Source: Microbispora triticiradicis
GTDB taxonomy: Bacteria > Actinomycetota > Actinomycetes > Streptosporangiales > Streptosporangiaceae
Direction: 5' to 3'
Length of the DNA stretch: 64,000 nt
NCBI GenBank assembly: GCA_003260025.2
Contig: QFZU02000064.1
Span: 62,001 to 126,000 of the forward strand
Shown here: piece after piece, positions 7,603 to 14,076 of the stretch
Layout: every line of letters starts with the position of its first letter
How positions within the stretch are numbered: the stretch's first letter is position 1
Position numbers and translations under genes: made by a program
The notes under the pieces: generated by a model
Databases searched by the model: none
The model's input: only the letters and a program-made list of their open reading frames with translations
Told to the model about the DNA's origin: nothing

Positions 7603-8592
7603 TCAGGCCGCCCCGTTCACGGTGACGACGACCTTGCCGCCCGGGTGTCCCCCCATGAGGTGACGGATCGCGTCGGGCGCGTCGGCGAGGGGATAGACCC
7701 GGTCGATCACCGGGGTGACGGCGCCGGACTCGGCGAGCCGGGTCAGTTCCTCCAGGTCCTCGGCGCGCTCTCGCGTCATGACCGGGCGAAGCCGCTGCCC
7801 GGTGAACGGTGACAGCAGCGGCGCCCGGAACGTGCGTCCCATGCCCCCGGTGAAGCGGTGGGCCACGTGCCCGCCGCCGACGACGGCCAGCGTCCCCCGC
7901 GGTGTCAGGGCGCGCCGGAGCAGGGACAGCGGCCGGTTTCCGGCGGTGTCGACGACGACGTCGTAACGCGGCCCGTCCCGGTCGATCTCCTCCCGGGCGT
8001 AGTCGACGACGTCGCCGGCGCCGAGCGACCGCACGAAGCCCGCCTTCGACGCCGAGCACACGCCGGTGACGCTCGCGCCGTACGCCCTGGCGATCTGCAC
8101 GGCGAACGACCCCACGCCTCCCGAGGCGCCGATCACCAGAACCCGCTGCCCCGGGCGCACACCGGCGACGTCGCGCACGGCCTGCAGCGCCGTCATGCCG
8201 GAGACCGGCATCGCGGCGGCCTGTTCGAACGTGAGGCCGGCCGGTTTCGGCGCGAGCCTGTTCTGCCGCGCCCTCGCGAACTCCGCGTACGAGCCGCTCG
8301 TACAGGTGCCGTACACCTCCTGACCCGGCCGGAACCGGGTCACTCCGGCGCCGACGGCCGCCACCACCCCGGCCACGTCACGGCCCCGGACCGCCACCTT
8401 CGGCCGGCGCAGCCCGAAGCCCGCGAGGCGCATGAGGTACGGCCGGCCGGTCATGAGGACCCACACGCCGGGGTCCACCGCGGCGGCGCGGACCTCGACG
8501 AGCACCTCCTCGGCACCGATCTCGGGGCGGTCGACGTCGCTCAGGCGGAGCACGTCCGCCGGGCCGTACGCGTCCTGGACGATGGCTTTCAT
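7603..8592 (-). CDS. MDR-family NADPH:quinone oxidoreductase-like protein
   Basis: A 329-residue medium-chain reductase of the zinc-free quinone oxidoreductase group. The GroES-like N-terminal half has RGRDVAGVVAAVGAGV (about 68-83). The nucleotide-binding half has VLVIGASGGVGSFAVQIA (about 150), the usual GxGGVGxxA motif. No structural-zinc cysteine cluster is seen. It probably reduces quinones or activated double bonds with NADPH. The start codon overlaps the stop of the small HTH regulator gene by 4 bp (ATGA), so the two are co-translated and the regulator likely controls this enzyme. Confidence 0.85.
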   Translation of the reverse strand: MKAIVQDAYGPADVLRLSDVDRPEIGAEEVLVEVRAAAVDPGVWVLMTGRPYLMRLAGFGLRRPKVAVRGRDVAGVVAAVGAGVTRFRPGQEVYGTCTSGSYAEFARARQNRLAPKPAGLTFEQAAAMPVSGMTALQAVRDVAGVRPGQRVLVIGASGGVGSFAVQIARAYGASVTGVCSASKAGFVRSLGAGDVVDYAREEIDRDGPRYDVVVDTAGNRPLSLLRRALTPRGTLAVVGGGHVAHRFTGGMGRTFRAPLLSPFTGQRLRPVMTRERAEDLEELTRLAESGAVTPVIDRVYPLADAPDAIRHLMGGHPGGKVVVTVNGAA

Positions 8593-8822
8593 GGCGTCTC
8601 CTCGGGGAGGTCGGGGTACTGGAACACGTCGTCGAGCGGAACGCCGAACACGCGGGCGATCCGGAAGGCCATCTCCAGTGACGGGGAGTATCGGCCCTGT
8701 TCGATGGCGATGAGGGTCTGCCGGGTCACGCCGATGCGCTCGGCGAGCTCGGCCTGGGTCATCTCGTCGTGCGTGAACCGCAGCGTGCGGATGCGGTTGG
8801 TCACGCGGGTCGGCTTCACCAT
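8589..8822 (-). CDS. small XRE-type HTH regulator
   Basis: A 77-residue protein that is almost entirely one Cro/C1-type helix-turn-helix: EMTQAELAERIGVTRQTLIA is followed by IEQGRYSPSLEMAFRIARVF. The size and the VPLDDVFQYPD ending match the YozG-like group of compact repressors, which are usually encoded beside a small membrane protein. The start at 8822 lies seven bases inside the upstream membrane protein gene and its end overlaps the reductase start. Repeats upstream of the operon are candidate binding sites. Confidence 0.85.
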   Translation of the reverse strand: MVKPTRVTNRIRTLRFTHDEMTQAELAERIGVTRQTLIAIEQGRYSPSLEMAFRIARVFGVPLDDVFQYPDLPEETP

Positions 8823-9244
8823 TCCGGAAGGCTCCTGCGATAGGCGACGACCTTGGCGATCCCGGCGAGGACCGCCGACAGCACGAAGCAGAGGTAGACC
8901 ACGTTGGCGATCCAGAACCGGTCCCACCCGGCCATCGCCATGAGCATCGCGGCCACCGCGCCGATCACGACGAACGCCTGGCCGACGTGGTCGCCGAACC
9001 GCCCGATCTCCCGGTCACGCGCGTCCTGCACGCGGGAGGCGCGGGGGTTCACGATCGCCATCCCGATCTCGGCCGCGATCGTGGCGGCGATTGCCCCGCC
9101 GACCGACCACAGCAGGGCGGCGGTGTACGGCGTGTCGGGTAACGGACCCCCGTCCGCCCGTCTGAGGACGACGACGACGTACGCCGCGTAGGCGAGCACG
9201 GCGACGACCAGCCTGATCCAGGCGCGCTTCTCCAGGTGAGTCAT
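8816..9244 (-). CDS. integral membrane protein of unknown function
   Basis: A 142-residue protein with four predicted membrane helices (about 10-30, 42-62, 85-105 and 110-132). A conserved-looking polar loop (NPRASRVQDARDREIGRFGD) lies between helices 2 and 3. This resembles the DUF2178-like membrane proteins often found with YozG-type HTH regulators. ATG 9244 has AGGAG seven bases upstream. It is the first gene of a three-gene operon: membrane protein, HTH regulator, reductase. The function is not known. Confidence 0.7.
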   Translation of the reverse strand: MTHLEKRAWIRLVVAVLAYAAYVVVVLRRADGGPLPDTPYTAALLWSVGGAIAATIAAEIGMAIVNPRASRVQDARDREIGRFGDHVGQAFVVIGAVAAMLMAMAGWDRFWIANVVYLCFVLSAVLAGIAKVVAYRRSLPEW

Positions 9245-9260
9245 GAGCGGCTCCTCTCGA

Positions 9261-9312
9261 TGTACAACATCTTTGACATCTCCAAGGTAGCCAATCTTTG
9301 ACCTCATGTACA
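9261..9312 (-). promoter_or_regulatory. repeat-rich operator region upstream of membrane-protein/HTH operon
   Basis: ATCTTTGAC occurs twice (9269-9277 and 9294-9302, 25 bp apart), and a TGTACA palindrome sits at each outer edge (9261-9266 and 9307-9312). The symmetric outer and direct inner repeats suggest cooperative binding by the operon's own HTH protein. Confidence 0.45.
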
Positions 9313-9371
9313 GAATTTTTTACACGAGTATCGATAGGAGGCCCCTGCGCGACGGCCACGGCCTCGGGCGG

Positions 9372-10580
9372 CTACGACCTCGTGCGGGCGCGGGGGAGCG
9401 TGCGGCGCAGGCGGGGGCCGTGCCTGCGCCACCAGGCCCGCGCCCAGGCCACCTGGAACGCGAGCGCGGCCAGCAGCACCGCCGCGGCGTCCAGCACGGA
9501 GAGGGGCGTGGCGGGGGTGCCGAGCGCGCGCACCGCCCGGCAGAGCAGGACGAGCGTCGCGGGCAGCGTGACCGCGAACGCCACCCCGAGGCAGACCACG
9601 GTGCCCACGACCATCAGCACCGCGTACGCCCGGAGGCTGCGGCGTTCCCGCCGGGGCAGGCCGGCGAGCGGGTCGGGCGTCGGTCTGCCGAGCAGCCGGA
9701 GCACCCGATGGCGCGCGTAGGCGGTGGCGTCGCCGTACATGTTCCGGCAGCCGGTCAGGTCCTGCAGCAGGAAGTACACGTCGGTGCGCATGAACACCAG
9801 GAACTGGGTGGTCAGCATGGACACCGAGGTCAGCGTGACGAGGGACAGCACGGTGTGGCGGCCGAGGACGGCGGCCAGGACGACCGCGGCCGAGCAGGCC
9901 GCCGCGTCGACGGCCATCCCGGCGAGATAGACCGTCAGGCGGACGCGCCGCTCGGCCAGCCAGATCCCGGACACCTCGGTCTGGACGGCCAGGAACTGCA
10001 ACCGCGTGCCCAGGCGGATCCGGCCCGGCACCCCGGCCGCCCTGGCGGTCGACAGGTGCGCCATCTCGTGCAGGAAGATCAGCGTCCAGCCGACGGCGAT
10101 CTCCGAGAGCAGGACGAGCGTGCCGTGATCGCTCCACAGCAGGTCCTGCCAGCCCGGCAGCGTCTCCCGCCTGATCGCCGCCGTCACCGTCCCGGCGGCG
10201 ATCACGCCGGCCACCGCCGTGTGGAGCAGCGGGCTCAGCGTCCACCGCACGTGCCGGGCGCGCAGCCGGGGGAACGTCGGCGGCTCGGGCGGGGCGGCCG
10301 GCCTGCCCGGCTCGTCCAGGAAACCCAGCTCGCCGAGGGCGCGGACGAAGTCCCGGACGTCGAGGTCGGCGCCCGTCTCGCCGCGCAGCCGCCGTTCGGC
10401 CTCCTCGATGGTCGCGCCCTCCATCAGCAGCCTGATGGCCCGCATCCCCTCGTACGGCACCGCGGCGAACTCCTGCCCGTCCGGGCGGCCGACGATCCAC
10501 TGGGAGCCGTCCCGCCGGAACGCGAGGTCGCGCAGCCGGACCCGGGTCCCGTCCGCCGGCTGCCCGGCGTCCTGGCTCAT
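9372..10580 (-). CDS. membrane zinc protease with PqqD-like domain (candidate RiPP maturation/export)
   Basis: A 402-residue protein. Residues about 10-95 resemble a PqqD-type winged helix (RRE), the fold that binds RiPP leader peptides (WIVGRPDGQEF, then GATIEEAERRL and FVRALGELGFLDE). The rest has six or seven membrane helices and the zinc motif HEMAH near residue 168. A downstream acidic motif, MRTDVYFLLQDLTG, matches the third metal ligand of M50/site-2-type peptidases. Such proteins remove leader peptides or release products at the membrane. It is last in a minus-strand set with a DUF6879-like protein, a small peptide and an E1-like enzyme. A role in cutting or exporting that peptide is inference. 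Confidence 0.75.
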   Translation of the reverse strand: MSQDAGQPADGTRVRLRDLAFRRDGSQWIVGRPDGQEFAAVPYEGMRAIRLLMEGATIEEAERRLRGETGADLDVRDFVRALGELGFLDEPGRPAAPPEPPTFPRLRARHVRWTLSPLLHTAVAGVIAAGTVTAAIRRETLPGWQDLLWSDHGTLVLLSEIAVGWTLIFLHEMAHLSTARAAGVPGRIRLGTRLQFLAVQTEVSGIWLAERRVRLTVYLAGMAVDAAACSAAVVLAAVLGRHTVLSLVTLTSVSMLTTQFLVFMRTDVYFLLQDLTGCRNMYGDATAYARHRVLRLLGRPTPDPLAGLPRRERRSLRAYAVLMVVGTVVCLGVAFAVTLPATLVLLCRAVRALGTPATPLSVLDAAAVLLAALAFQVAWARAWWRRHGPRLRRTLPRARTRS

Positions 10581-10601
10581 CGCGGCCTCCAGGCGCGGGG
10601 T

Positions 10602-11243
10602 TCAGGGGCGGTGGGTGCCGCGCGACCGGGAGGAGGCCGAGGGAGGCGGCAGCGGGAGGACCTCCCGCTCGACGTACGCCCGCACGTCCTCTCCCCGCTC
10701 GTAGAGCGTTTCGATCGCGGCGCGGCAGGGGCCCGCGAGGTCCGGGTCGGTGATCCGCCGGGCGCCGACGTGCCCGCCGATCTCGTCGTACAGCACCTCG
10801 TAGAGGAGCGACGAGCCGATCGCGACGAGCTCGGGGAGCGGCGCGGTGCGCTCGAACTCCCGTACGGCGCCGGCGGCGAGCACCCGTGGACGCTCCCCGG
10901 CCTCCGCCCTGACGGCCAGGACGCGCAGTTCCCACTGGAGATAGGGGGTGAGCGGGGTCTCCACGACACGGAGCCTGCGGGTCGCCGGGCGGGTGCGGTA
11001 GTAGCCGGTGAGGGGCTCCCGCATCTCCGCGATCAGGGCGAGGGAACGTTCCCAGTCACCGGCCATCATCGCCCGCCAGCTCGGGACGTCGGGTTCGCGG
11101 AACTCCTGGGCGCGTTCGAGCTTCCACACCACGCCGGTCGCCCGGGCGAACTCCTCGGCGAACTCGGCCTGGTAGGCGTCGGCGGGCAGCACCCGCGCCT
11201 CGGCCTGCCGTACGTCGTCAAAGATGGTGCGGGTGGATGCCAC
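10602..11243 (-). CDS. DUF6879-like protein in candidate RiPP locus
   Basis: A 213-residue soluble protein. The WKLERAQEFREPDVPSWRAM stretch, GDWERSLALI and RVVETPLTPYLQWELRVLAV follow the pattern I associate with the actinobacterial DUF6879 family, whose biochemical role is not established. GTG 11243 is chosen because AGGAGG ends five bases upstream. The C-terminus is Ser/Pro/Arg-rich and probably disordered. It lies between the candidate precursor and the membrane protease, 21 bp from the latter, so it is probably part of the same pathway. I cannot say whether it is an enzyme, a chaperone or an immunity factor. Confidence 0.65.
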   Translation of the reverse strand: MASTRTIFDDVRQAEARVLPADAYQAEFAEEFARATGVVWKLERAQEFREPDVPSWRAMMAGDWERSLALIAEMREPLTGYYRTRPATRRLRVVETPLTPYLQWELRVLAVRAEAGERPRVLAAGAVREFERTAPLPELVAIGSSLLYEVLYDEIGGHVGARRITDPDLAGPCRAAIETLYERGEDVRAYVEREVLPLPPPSASSRSRGTHRP

Positions 11244-11309
11244 CCTTCCCTCCTTCGGGCCGTCCGTCGCGGTGCGGCGCGGGGCCGGTGCGGCACGACC
11301 GCCTGCGGC

Positions 11310-11338
11310 GTGCGGGCGCTCCCGCTGCGCGCCCGCAC
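11310..11338 (-). terminator. hairpin between candidate precursor and DUF6879 gene
   Basis: GTGCGGGCGC and GCGCCCGCAC form a perfect 10-bp stem with a 9-base loop, 22 bp beyond the precursor stop codon. A partial terminator or 3' stabiliser here would let the small peptide be made in excess over the downstream enzymes, as in many RiPP operons. Confidence 0.55.
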
Positions 11339-11359
11339 ACCACGGTGGCGGCACCGGCG

Positions 11360-11485
11360 TCAGTTGCCGACGCTGTTGCTGGCGTTCGTCGTCTCGATCT
11401 TGTCGAGCAGCCGGATGGTGATTTTCGTCTTGACCGGCGGGGCCGCCTCGTCGGCGGTTTCGATCTCGTGCTCGTTGGGGGTCAT
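11360..11485 (-). CDS. candidate RiPP precursor peptide, 41 residues
   Basis: A 41-residue peptide starting MTPNEHEIETADEAAPPVKT and ending TTNASNSVGN. The acidic, unstructured N-terminal half looks like a leader. A middle KITIRLLDKIE stretch could dock on a PqqD-like domain, and the Asn/Ser/Thr-rich tail would be the core. There is no Cys, arguing against lanthipeptides with thioether bridges. GAGAGGAA lies just upstream of ATG 11485; a longer in-frame GTG start at 11557 lacks such a site. It lies 117 bp after the E1-like enzyme gene and 116 bp before the DUF6879 gene. The C-terminal Asn recalls the microcin C precursor MccA, whose terminal Asn is adenylated by an E1-like enzyme. Confidence 0.65.
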   Translation of the reverse strand: MTPNEHEIETADEAAPPVKTKITIRLLDKIETTNASNSVGN

Positions 11486-11516
11486 CCGGTTCCTCTCGTG
11501 GGTGAGGGACGGGGAT

Positions 11517-11530
11517 GTTCTCGCGAGAAC
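11517..11530 (-). promoter_or_regulatory. palindrome in leader of precursor gene
   Basis: GTTCTCGCGAGAAC is a perfect 14-bp palindrome 32 bp upstream of the precursor start. It could be an operator or a structured 5' leader. Two TTGAC motifs lie further upstream (near 11555-11580) and may be -35 elements for a separate precursor promoter. Confidence 0.4.
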
Positions 11531-11602
11531 GCGTTCATGATTCGCCGCCGACGGCACGCAGTCAATGATTCTGTCAATTCGTTGTGGTAATCGCTGTTTC
11601 GG

Positions 11603-12712
11603 TCATGCCGGCGAAATGCGCCCATTCGAATTGAAACGGGCGCGTACCCGGGTCCCGCAGACCGGGCAGCCGGGGCGGGGCGGATGGCTGACCCGCACAT
11701 GGTGGTCCGCGGCGATCAGGTTGACTCCCCGGATGGTGCCGGCCGGCGGCGCGGACGCCCCGGTCAGCAGCGCGATCATCGCGTGGGCGACGAGCTGGCC
11801 GGACAGGCCCGCCGACGTGGCGATCACCCCCGGCCCGCCGAGGTCCACCGGCGTGCCCGGGCGGCGCCGGGCCTCCTCGCCGTCGCACAGGCACTCGTAG
11901 CAGGTGCCGGCGTCCGGGGTGAAGCAGCCCACGGTGACCAGCGGCCCGCTGTACCCGCCGCCCACCCACGGGATCCCCGCCGCGGCGCAGGCGCGGTTGG
12001 CCCACACCCTGATGCGGTGCCCGTCCGGCCGGTCGGCGCAGAGGGCGAGCGCGTCGAAACCCGCGATCAGATCGGCGAGTTCACGGCGGCTGCCGACGCA
12101 CCGCCGGTCGCCGGTGACGGTGATGTCGGAGTTGACGCCGCGCAGTCGCGCGACGGCCGCCTCCGCCTTCGGCCGTCCCACGTCGGCCTCGCCGTACAGC
12201 ACCTGACGGTTGAGGTTCGACAGCTCGACCAGGTCGGGATCCACGCAGTGGATCTCGCCCACGCCCGCGGCGGCGAGGGCCCACGCCGCGTGGCTGCCCG
12301 TGCCGCCCAGCCCCAGCACCACCACCCGCGCGCCCTTGAGCCGCAGCTGTGCCTCCCAGCTGTGCGGGCCCGGGCCGACCATCCGGAAGAACGCCTGGTT
12401 CCTGCTGTACCGGTCAATCTCCCGCTCGCTCAGCGCGGCGGGTGGCACGGCGGCGGCGTCCTCCACGTATCGGGTCGCGACGAGCTGCTCGACGACCGAC
12501 TCGGCGTCCGGCAGCTCCGGATGGGCCAGGCGGAGCCGGTCCGCGATGTCCTCGCTGGAGCGGGTGCCGTCCATCAGGCACAGGGCGGTCCAGACCCAGC
12601 CGTACGGATCCTCGATTTCGGCGGCGATCCCGTAAATCTCGCCGCCGATGCGAATGGTGCCGTCCTCGTACCGGTGGGGCCGGTGCTCGAATTTCACCCG
12701 GGGCAGGCGCAC
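11603..12712 (-). CDS. ThiF/E1-like adenylating enzyme with PqqD-like N-terminus
   Basis: A 369-residue enzyme of the E1/ThiF/MccB superfamily. Residues about 15-100 look like a PqqD/peptide-clamp domain (LMDGTRSSEDIADRL, then ESVVEQLVATRYVEDA). RYSRNQAFFRMV leads into the nucleotide-binding core VVLGLGGTGSHAAWALA (about 132-148), then DPDLVELSNLNRQVLY, the classical E1 signature. Two CxxC pairs (CYEC and CPVC) would hold a structural zinc. It should adenylate a carboxylate, here probably of the downstream peptide, as MccB and the pantocin enzyme do. A TTGACC-N18-TAATGC promoter puts the start at the GTG codon, so it is probably leaderless. Confidence 0.85.
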   Translation of the reverse strand: MRLPRVKFEHRPHRYEDGTIRIGGEIYGIAAEIEDPYGWVWTALCLMDGTRSSEDIADRLRLAHPELPDAESVVEQLVATRYVEDAAAVPPAALSEREIDRYSRNQAFFRMVGPGPHSWEAQLRLKGARVVVLGLGGTGSHAAWALAAAGVGEIHCVDPDLVELSNLNRQVLYGEADVGRPKAEAAVARLRGVNSDITVTGDRRCVGSRRELADLIAGFDALALCADRPDGHRIRVWANRACAAAGIPWVGGGYSGPLVTVGCFTPDAGTCYECLCDGEEARRRPGTPVDLGGPGVIATSAGLSGQLVAHAMIALLTGASAPPAGTIRGVNLIAADHHVRVSHPPRPGCPVCGTRVRARFNSNGRISPA

Positions 12713-12719
12713 GAGTCGA

Positions 12720-12749
12720 GCATTACTGCCAGGTTACTTATCCGGTCAA
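12720..12749 (-). promoter_or_regulatory. promoter of candidate RiPP locus
   Basis: On the minus strand TTGACC (12749-12744) and TAATGC (12725-12720) are 18 bp apart. The -10 box ends seven bases before the GTG at 12712, so the transcript would be leaderless. Confidence 0.6.
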
Positions 12750-12905
12750 CACCTGAGGTGGGAAAACGGGGAATGGGGTGCGGCCGGAAAAGGTTACGGC
12801 CGACTGTATCCCTCCCGTCGCCGCCGCCCGCCGGGGGACGGCGGCGCGCGGCGTCCCGGCGTCGGGACGACGTGAAACGGCGCCGCCGGGCATACGTTGG
12901 GACCG

Positions 12906-13922
12906 ATGAACGATCAGCGTGCCCGTACCAGTCCTGTCCTGTTCCTCTCCGCGTCGCGGCGTCCGCGCCTGCTCGCCGGCCTGCTGGCAGGCGGGCTCGC
13001 CGGTCTGGTCTCGCTGTCCGGCTGCGCCGGCGCGCGGGGCGAGGGATCGCCGGCCGTCTCCGGCGGGGCCGAGGCTCCGGCCGCGTCCGTGACGCCGCCG
13101 GAGCCGCCTTCCGGAGGCCCGTCCGCGCCGGCGACGCCGGAGCAGCCGCCGCCCGCGAAGCCGCCCGCGCCCGACGCGAAGATTCCCAAGGATCCCGCCG
13201 CGCTGGCCGAGGCGCTGACCCGGACGACCGCGCTGCTGCGGGACGCCGTCGACGACTGGCGGCGCACGGGGGACCCCGCCAGGGGACAGGCCCCCGAGCC
13301 GGTGGTCCTGCTCGCCCTGTACGAGCAGCGCCTCTACCGTCATCTGGCCCGTAACCCCGGCGTCGCGTCGCGCACCTACGGGAAACTGTCCAAGGACCAG
13401 GCCGCGCGGGCGCGGGACAACGTGACGGCCGTACGCGAACTGCTCTCCCTGGCCCACCCCGTCAGCGGGCCGGTCAAGTTCCGCATCGAGCCGCCCGAAC
13501 CGGCGGACGTCCTGCTCGACGGCTTCCGCCGGGCCGGGCGCCGGTTCGGGATCGACTGGCAGGTGCTGGCCGCGGTCATGCTCGTGGAGACCAAGTTCGG
13601 CCGCGTCCGGTCGCCGAGTTACGTCGGCGCCAAGGGGCCGATGCAGTTCATGCCCGGCACCTGGAAGGCGTACGGGATGGGCGGCGACATCGACGACACC
13701 CGGGACGCCCTGCTCGCCGCGGCCAACTACCTGCACGCGTCGGGAGCGCCGGGCGACTACCGGCGGGCGCTGTACGCCTACAACCACTCCCAGGCGTACG
13801 TGGACGCGGTCCTGCTGCACACCCGCCAGATGAAGCGCGACATCAGGAACTACTACGCCTACTACAACTGGCAGGTGTACGTCATCACGACGAAGGGCGA
13901 ACGGCGCCTGAGCGGCCCCTGA
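12906..13922 (+). CDS. lipoprotein lytic transglycosylase (SLT domain)
   Basis: A 338-residue lipoprotein that should cut peptidoglycan glycan strands at the cell surface. A signal segment ends in the lipobox LSGC (Cys40), followed by a long Pro/Ala/Glu-rich spacer (about 45-100). The C-terminal SLT domain has the catalytic Glu near residue 228 in LVETKFGR, then YVGAKGPMQFMPGTW and the ALYAYNHSQAYVDAVL tail typical of MltB-like enzymes. ATG 12906 is favoured because TACGTT (12893-12898) ends seven bases upstream, fitting a leaderless mRNA. The stop codon lies inside a 10-11 bp tandem repeat array. Confidence 0.85.
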   Translation: MNDQRARTSPVLFLSASRRPRLLAGLLAGGLAGLVSLSGCAGARGEGSPAVSGGAEAPAASVTPPEPPSGGPSAPATPEQPPPAKPPAPDAKIPKDPAALAEALTRTTALLRDAVDDWRRTGDPARGQAPEPVVLLALYEQRLYRHLARNPGVASRTYGKLSKDQAARARDNVTAVRELLSLAHPVSGPVKFRIEPPEPADVLLDGFRRAGRRFGIDWQVLAAVMLVETKFGRVRSPSYVGAKGPMQFMPGTWKAYGMGGDIDDTRDALLAAANYLHASGAPGDYRRALYAYNHSQAYVDAVLLHTRQMKRDIRNYYAYYNWQVYVITTKGERRLSGP

Positions 13923-13972
13923 GCGGCCCTGAGCGGCCCTGAGCGGCCCTGAGCGGCCCCTGAACGGCCTCT
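13910..13972 (+). repeat. 10/11-bp tandem repeat across stop codon
   Basis: Six units of GAGCGGCCC(C)T run from inside the last codons of the transglycosylase gene into the gap; the last is degenerate (GAACGGCCTCT). Three central units are exact 10-mers. Each unit boundary contains TGA, and the 10-bp period puts stops in all frames. Confidence 0.85.
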
Positions 13973-14076
13973 GACGGCACGGCCGGCGACCGCACCGACA
14001 TTCCGCCCTGGCTGTAACCAATGCCGCCTCCCGAGCGACTGATCCTTTGGAGCCCAATCGCGCGGGGAGGTCGGCT

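Noticed and set aside
9306-11540. 744-codon open frame on the plus strand across the RiPP candidate
   Set aside because: Antisense to genes with PqqD-like, HExxH and DUF6879 features; no start signal or domain.
11360-11557. Longer 65-residue form of the precursor starting at 11557
   Set aside because: No ribosome-binding site precedes that GTG, and the palindrome at 11517-11530 would lie inside the gene.
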